From Lineus longissimus (Eukaryota > Nemertea > Pilidiophora > Heteronemertea > Lineidae), in the NCBI RefSeq assembly GCF_910592395.1, contig NC_088318.1, forward strand, positions 12,154,349 to 12,218,348: a DNA stretch of 64,000 nt, written 5' to 3'. Both the position numbers and the translations under genes were made by a program. The notes under the pieces are model-generated. The model was not told the origin of the DNA. It searched no databases and saw only the letters and a list, made by a program, of their open reading frames with translations. Position 1 is the stretch's first letter; each line of letters starts with the position of its first letter. Below are positions 57,630-64,000 of this stretch, in pieces.

Positions 57630-60600
57630 GTTTGCCTCCTTGCCTTTTAATGCAAGGTGACCATCCTCTTTGCCAGATAACCCAGCAAGGAGAGCTGTCC
57701 CTCCAAATTGTTTATGCATAGTAAATACAGGTCAAGCGTGCTAGCAGGTGAAGTCGCCCTTTAATTAACACCTAGGAGTCTATGATAAATAATAAATGTG
57801 CCATCAGGGTCATAATCATACCTTTTCAACTTGGACAAGCGAACATTTCCGTTGAAGTGTCGGGAGATATTTCCTAAGTATTTTCATATTGATGCGATTC
57901 TGACAAGCATCTTAGGGATTCTGTTCCATCTATTTAGGACGGTTGGATAGTTTCCAGCAGTTTTTGAGGCAATACCACCCCCTTGTATTGAAGATGATAA
58001 TGTCTGCTACTACACTAGTTTGCGAGTCGCAAAAGAGCGCAAATTATTTATTTACTATCAGATGATTGTGTCTGTCAAGTTCTATTCAAGATCAGCAATG
58101 ATTCTCTGGGTATCTTTGGACAGCTTTTTTGCGCTGGTATAAAAAAAACCAAAAACCAAAAATTGGAGAAAAGGCCAAGCCGGAACAAGATGACATGACC
58201 ATCGACAAACTTGTTGCCAACCTGTTGTCTGTCCTTCTGAAACATGTTGAATGGGATCGAATGACCATGTGCATCACATATAGCTTGAATTGAATATTGA
58301 GAACACGTCTTAGATCAGTGAATCTAGAGTAATATAGCTTGATTCAAATGAAAACATTTATCTATTTTGATGCCGACTACATGTAGGATCAAAAGTGAAT
58401 GCATTCATGTAGATCACAGCTGAAGTTCAGGTGGAAAACTATAGACTATACAAGACCACCTTTGATGTACACAGACCAGTCATTACAGTAGAAAATCGTA
58501 AAAAACATCCATAGAAAAACGCGAGTTTAAATAATTTATATCCCACGGATTTGGTCTCTTTTTAAGATTCTTCATGTGAATAATATTTTTCTGATTGCCG
58601 TCCAATCATACGGAAGGCATTTTGCTTTTTCCAACGTATGTCCAATCACCGTTTCATATCTGTGGTCCCACAACCGTGCAAAACTATCAATTTTAGAGCC
58701 CTGGTTCGTTTTTTACGCCTTTTTTGACGGACTCTTTTGACAAAAATATCGTTTGGAAAAGGAACATTTAAATTCTTGATTAGAAGTAGATGTGTATCTT
58801 GTGGACCAGAAAGAGTAATAAAAGGGTTTTTTTGCCTTGGGAACTCAAAATATACCACTTTTTGTATGTTTGGGTCTCCTAGAGAGAATAGAATTAAATG
58901 TGGGTTGTTAAAATCCACTCTCCATTTTTGCTCGAAAATTGCAAAATGCACCATCAGAAGCGGAAGTGCACTTGAAAATTTAATGCGATAGTGCTTGAAA
59001 CTGCCACACTTGCGCTCAGCATGTCAGATCGCCCTTCAACACGTTCAATTGGCTTGGGGTGGCATTTCAAGCAGCTTCGAGATTCATTTGTCAACAAATC
59101 GGTTTGTTTAAACCGCACTGTGAAGAGAATGAGCGCTAAGTTTACCATGGGGAACAATGAGTAATTATGTTTTGAACCGATATTCAAACCTGTTTAACAA
59201 TGTCGGTGTAACCAGTTGAACGTGCGTCATTGTTATTTCAATTAAGGGATTTTACTGCTAGATGCCCCGGAGATTACCGGTAATTAGCATAAGGTTCAAT
59301 GGAGTCTTTTAATGGTGTTTACTCATTTAATGATAAATAAAATTGAATTGAATTCGAAAAAAAAATGGCTTCAGCAATTGGACTGTTTTGGATGCTTTCG
59401 TCATGGATGCTTTCGTCATGTTTCCTGTGGGGTTTGGCTTACAGCAATATCAGTTATTATTCGGATTTATATTTCATGTATGTTCTTTCCATATATTTAA
59501 TCTAAAATCATAGACCCTGAGTATCATGAAAAAAACCCACACATCTTTCTCCAAAGATGGCTTCTCTGATTCTGATATGTCAAGACAACAACCGGTCATA
59601 ATTTCCATTAATCCGCTGTAATCTTTTAATAGTCTTGATGAGGTTTTTCATTGAAAACAACTCGCCAACAATTATCCCATCCCCATTATAATAGAAAGGA
59701 TCGTTTGTAAAATTAACATGCAGGACATCTCAGTTTGGTCAGTGTCGCGTCCCCCTCTTTGAAATATTAATCGTCAGAGCTCCGTGGATAGTTTTTGGAG
59801 AGTCGGTACTAATCCGAAGTGATGGCAGGTTATGCACCTGCTTCAAGATGACTCACAAATGATTGCATCGAGAATGTTATTTTGCGTTTCATTCATATAA
59901 TTTGGCCGATTTTTCATGGCATTATTTGTGCGCCCTCGTACAACTGCGTAATCAGTCGCGGGTTGTTTTTTGTGCGTCAGCGTGGATGACATTGTAACCT
60001 GCGCGTGATGGGATGCGGGTTGTCGTAATCAGTGATTTTGCGGTATGGGGACCTTGGTTGACCTTTGGCCAGAAGAAGTGTGCAGTCGTCTGTTCAATCA
60101 GCATTGGGGGATATGAATAAAGACTAGTGAATGATTTGAAGACTATGTACATTTACATACGCCTTTCCATATGAAATTTACTCTTCAAATAAAAACTTTA
60201 CCCTTATCACCCAGTTTTGCGGTGACATGACTGAAGAATATGTCGTAGAAGCTATCGTAATGCTTACTGAAGCTTTTTCCATTGTGTGTCTAAGTAATAG
60301 GCATTAAGTCTTCAGGTCTGTCGGTCATGTGACTGATATTTAAGTAGGGCTTAAAATTGGCCACCAGAAATGGAAAGAGCCATCCCTCAGCTCTCTCTCT
60401 GTAGAAGCTTGAATTTTTTTAATTTGGCAAAGAATACCGGGTAATGATTTTAGAGGCATATTTTCAAGGTAAATGTAGGGCAGTTCCAAGGACAGCATTT
60501 TCACATGAACACATTTATTTAAGTTTTTTGGCCCTGGGCACTGTTACAACCCTGTATATGATCCAAACCTTTGGCCTGACATTGCCTCTCTGAGCTCATG

Positions 60601-61298
60601 AGAATATTGCATACTTGTCCCTTTCCTAACGCTGGTGTCTATATTGACATTAAACGTGTGTCATCTGTTTGTAGAGACGAAGTCGCGCCTTTGTTACAAT
60701 GGCTCCACGATAGCATGACAACGTTCTCGACTCATTAATATAACTCCACGATAATCCTCCACGTTCAGAATTTTCGATTAGGTCGCGTTAATTCAAATTG
60801 CCATAACGCGAAGTTACACAGCCAGGAAGACAGAGAGACTCTTCAGTTTTTTTCGTCACTGGGATGGACTGAGTGTGGGGTCATCTTGCTCTAACAAAGG
60901 CTGTCTCATCCCATTTGCATTTGTAAATTACTGATTTCAAGCAGTCGTATGTTGGAAATAGGGCAGTTTTTTCTCTGCTCGAAATGAGAGCTAGGGTCAT
61001 CGGACTCACTCTAAACAAAGACTGTGAGATAGAAGTTGCTTTGTCCTTTGTGTTGGGAAATTACGAATAAAAGTTGAGTCCCAAATTCATGGCAATTTTT
61101 TGGTTGATCTCGGCTCTCCGAAAAAGGACCATTCCCCCTCATTGGATGTGTGGCATTTCCATTCTAAGGAATTCCGACATCTTGCCCCGTGGCGGCAATA
61201 ACCCAATCTCTCCAAGTGTGATTATCCGCGTACTATGCCAACCATTTTTACCGACTTTCCCGTGCAGAGAATTTTTTACGCAGTCAAGAGTACATAAG
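57630..61298. other. no recognised gene; candidate regulatory sequence
   Basis: Includes a dispersed-repeat motif (AGATCAGTGAATCTAGAGTA at 58313-58332), a short GGATGCTTTCGTCAT duplication at 59390-59418, a POU octamer ATTTGCAT at 60913-60920 and a CpG-containing repeat-free block at 60640-60830 with CTCCACGATA twice. A 102-codon minus-strand frame (58954-58646) is unrecognised. Confidence 0.35.
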
Positions 61299-61496
61299 AT
61301 GGCGGAACTGAATCGCCAGGCCAGCGCAGTCTTCAATTCCCGCGTGAGCGATGAAAATTTATTGTATTACGTTGGAGAAGAAATTTTTGGCGGACGAGGC
61401 ATCGCCATAAAAAATTGCATTCTCTCGTGTGAGATTTCCAATGAATTCATGACCGAAGCAAATTTGGGTGATGATTGCATTCGGGTGCATTACTGA
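61299..61496 (+). CDS. small ORF, 65 codons, strong start context, unknown
   Basis: The ATG at 61299 lies in AAGATGGCGG, close to the animal initiation consensus (A at -3 and G at +4 as read AAG-ATG-G). The 65-residue product begins MAELNRQASAVFNSRVSDEN and ends DDCIRVHY. It is acidic-to-mixed, without signal peptide, membrane segment or known domain that I can see. The frame is also open upstream for about 75 codons without a needed ATG. The surrounding 61.06-61.50 kb is less AT-rich than its neighbours. It could be a genuine small protein, a first exon read through its donor, or chance; homologues in related species would decide. Confidence 0.2.
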   Translation: MAELNRQASAVFNSRVSDENLLYYVGEEIFGGRGIAIKNCILSCEISNEFMTEANLGDDCIRVHY

Positions 61497-61499
61497 CCG

Positions 61500-64000
61500 A
61501 CGATGATTACATCTGGTGCTCTGCGGCAAGAGCGGTGCGCACTGCCGATAAAAATTGAAATCGTCTCTCTGCCGTGAAATCCATGCATATTTTTATATTG
61601 GCGAATTCCCTGGAAATTGTATTTGGCCTTTGGGGCTACTTACGGCGATCGCATAGATTATAGCGCTTCGGATAAAGTTACGTCCAATTCAGTTCTGTGA
61701 TTACCAAAAAGTTTCACATTTTTTTGCAATCAAGTAAATTTTTTTCAATTCCCATTTCCATTCCAGAGGAATGTCTTGCATTATCACATTTTTGTATTAT
61801 CGCATTTTTTCCAAAAAAGACTTCAAACTAAACTGTCTGACCTCTCATGCAAAAAGGTCGAACACTGGTCTGTCTGCGGATAATTCAGAGGGACAGTGAC
61901 ATTTATTTATTCCTCTAAATCTAAAGCAGCCCGAAAATGAGTAATTTTTGTTGCTGGAACTGCAATCATGATCACATGCAGTAAAAAGTGCTTGTGTCTG
62001 GTGGTCATCACAGACATAGGTGCTTGCAACGAGAATTGATTATAGTAGCGATTGACTCTCTCGGTGGATTTGGACCCTTTCTTCTAGAGACTTGGAATAA
62101 GACGAATAAATGATACATAAACTATTTGATTGGGGGCAAAATCATCCCCATGTCTTCACAAGTGAGTGGTCTTGTAATGCATTGTGTAAATTCCAGCTTT
62201 GTGGTTCTCTGTTTGCGCACTAGGGGATTGCCGACAATCACCACTTGTTCTCCCTCCGTCAGATTCAGTTCTCGGAAGACTTTCTTGACTCTGATACTAT
62301 TATGCTCCAAACGCCAGAGATGGATCAATACAAATCACCACAAATTGAAGAAGTCCCCTCGATCAAAAGTCCCCTCGCATTCAGCTCAAGAACTAAACCC
62401 TCCTCTAACCATTTAATGATTTCAATTGCGGTGTCATTGAAATTCAATTGCGGTTTAATCGCACTTGATGTCAAGCTGTTAAATTCATGTGCTTAAATGC
62501 TTTTCAAGGGCCAGGAAAAAAAGGTGTTTACGGTAGTGGTAAATTTATTTGTGCATGGGCGGAGTCTACGACTCATCACACCTAAATGAAATTCCTTTCA
62601 TGTATTCGTGATCTGAGGAGCAAATAAACAGATATTCACATGTGATTCTTTCCTTCTTAAGTGCCACCACTCACTGACCAATGAAACAGAAGTGGTCTTA
62701 TCGCACTTTTTTGTGGGATCACGACTTTTTCTAAATTGTCAATAAGACTCTACGATAACACCGTCCTCGCCATTAGACAAATCTTGCCACAGGAAGTCGG
62801 GATTTGCTGAAGCGTGGAATCGTGCAATGGAACTTAACCCCAAAATCACTAAATCAATCCGAGACGAATCTCGCGTTTTTCTGACCGTGTGTCTTCTGGT
62901 GGACATCCATTCCTTTCACTTGATTGAATGCCGAATGAAACCAGGGATAATGGCGTCGCGGACCAACTTGGTAATATTGCCGGAAGGCCTTGCGCACGCA
63001 GGGAAAAAATGAACGACATAATTCCAGCGCATTGACAGATCAAGGGCTATCAGCGGAGGCAGGAAACAATTGGTTCTTGCGAGATGGACCACGACTACTT
63101 GCCGAGTTCATTGCGTCAACGCTTAGCCATTACTAGCACCTATGTGAAATGTACAGGGGATTAGATTCATCTCAGAGTGATACGGACCTGCCGTGTCCAG
63201 ATAATAGATTTGTAACTAAGACATGGCAGACGTCAGAGCAGACAATGATCAGACGTGATTTTTCTGGCAGATGATGATATGTCTCTTGACCGGCCATGTG
63301 GAGCGGGCCGAAAAATTTCCTCGGACAAGAAGAAGGTCATCAGTTCTCGAAAAGATAGCGTGATGTTCGATTTTCTCTCGTGAAGTCGGTGATATTTGGA
63401 AGAATGGCTATTATGAGGAATCATTGGTTAAGAGGTAATTGATCTTACCAGTTTTAGGTGGTGTCATTTGCAGACATTTATTGTGGGGCTTCCACTTAAT
63501 AAAATGTATAGTTTTCAGAAACACTATCATAATCATACATTTATTCCTTTCCTTAACATTATAACACTGTCATTTGCCAAACAAACTCGTGCAAGGTGTG
63601 CGTTATATCCCAGGGTCAAATACTCGTATTATGCTGGGAGTAAATCTTTCATGAAATCCTGGGGCCTGCCCTTTGAAGACCTAACCCACATCCTCGCAGC
63701 TGGTCGTTGAAGACCCCGCTACGTTTTGTACAGCCTCATAATCTTGCACAAAGATCTTGTCACATCTTGTTAAACATGAATGAGTTACGACTAGCATTAC
63801 CTGCTCGAGATTTATTTCGACTAAGCCGTGATGAAATTGCATTGGCTTCCTCCTGGCCGGAGGTTACGGGCATTATGGATGTTTACTGGGCCACCATAGC
63901 GGAAGTCCTTTAGTTTCTTACGGGATAAATCAAAATCATTAAAGGAGGTGTCACACCCGTGTTATGTCATTACATTTCAGCCCTGTGTCCTTGGTCACGA
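61500..64000. other. no recognised gene
   Basis: Repeat-poor, varied sequence with short open frames on both strands, none recognised. TTCAATTGCGGT occurs twice at 62421-62453. The composition resembles regions that hold conserved noncoding elements, but that cannot be judged from one genome. Confidence 0.35.

Noticed and set aside
58646-58954. 102-codon minus-strand open frame starting with ATG
   Set aside because: Protein-like in parts but with no family I recognise, in AT-rich sequence, and mirrored by an 84-codon frame on the other strand.

Overview
The window looks like gene-free nuclear DNA from an animal, most likely a marine invertebrate. Reasons: no compact gene layout; tRNA-derived SINEs with GAA-rich tails; many minisatellites; a PIF/Harbinger transposon with a MADF-domain partner gene; and a high-copy family of short TA-flanked inverted-repeat elements. 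One short stretch near 13,540 (GCTCACCTGG type) resembles a repeat I associate with molluscs and other lophotrochozoans, but I cannot fix the phylum. The longest open frame is about 160 codons, roughly what chance gives in 64 kb of AT-rich DNA, and none of the long frames resembles a known host protein. The window is best read as intergenic or long-intron sequence.

Region by region. 1-5.3 kb: a 62-bp triplicate, a ten-unit satellite with a dimeric higher-order block, one 'AAGGACA' MITE, and an internally deleted PIF/Harbinger element (4158-4899) lying between two oppositely oriented arrays of one 15-16-bp minisatellite. 5.3-20 kb: mostly featureless, with MITE fragments, poly-C tracts and a 42-bp triplicate. 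20-44 kb: the repeat-rich part, with seven tRNA-like SINE heads, most MITE copies and many two- or three-copy tandem duplications. 44.9-46.0 kb: a CpG-rich patch with a CRE/E-box/CRE cluster, an unrecognised open frame, and a nested inverted-repeat composite carrying a CTCF-like motif. 46-64 kb: fewer repeats and denser candidate regulatory motifs: a homeodomain-site cluster near 51.9 kb, paired M-boxes near 52.7 kb, a SOX/POU-like site near 55.83 kb, and a well-initiated 65-codon small ORF near 61.3 kb.

The only coding sequence I can assign is the start of each of the two Harbinger genes, facing each other and meeting at about 4490 where the rest was deleted. The mobile-element families, seen in several copies each, explain most of the recognisable structure. 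The regulatory suggestions rest on motifs alone and would need cross-species alignment or chromatin data.
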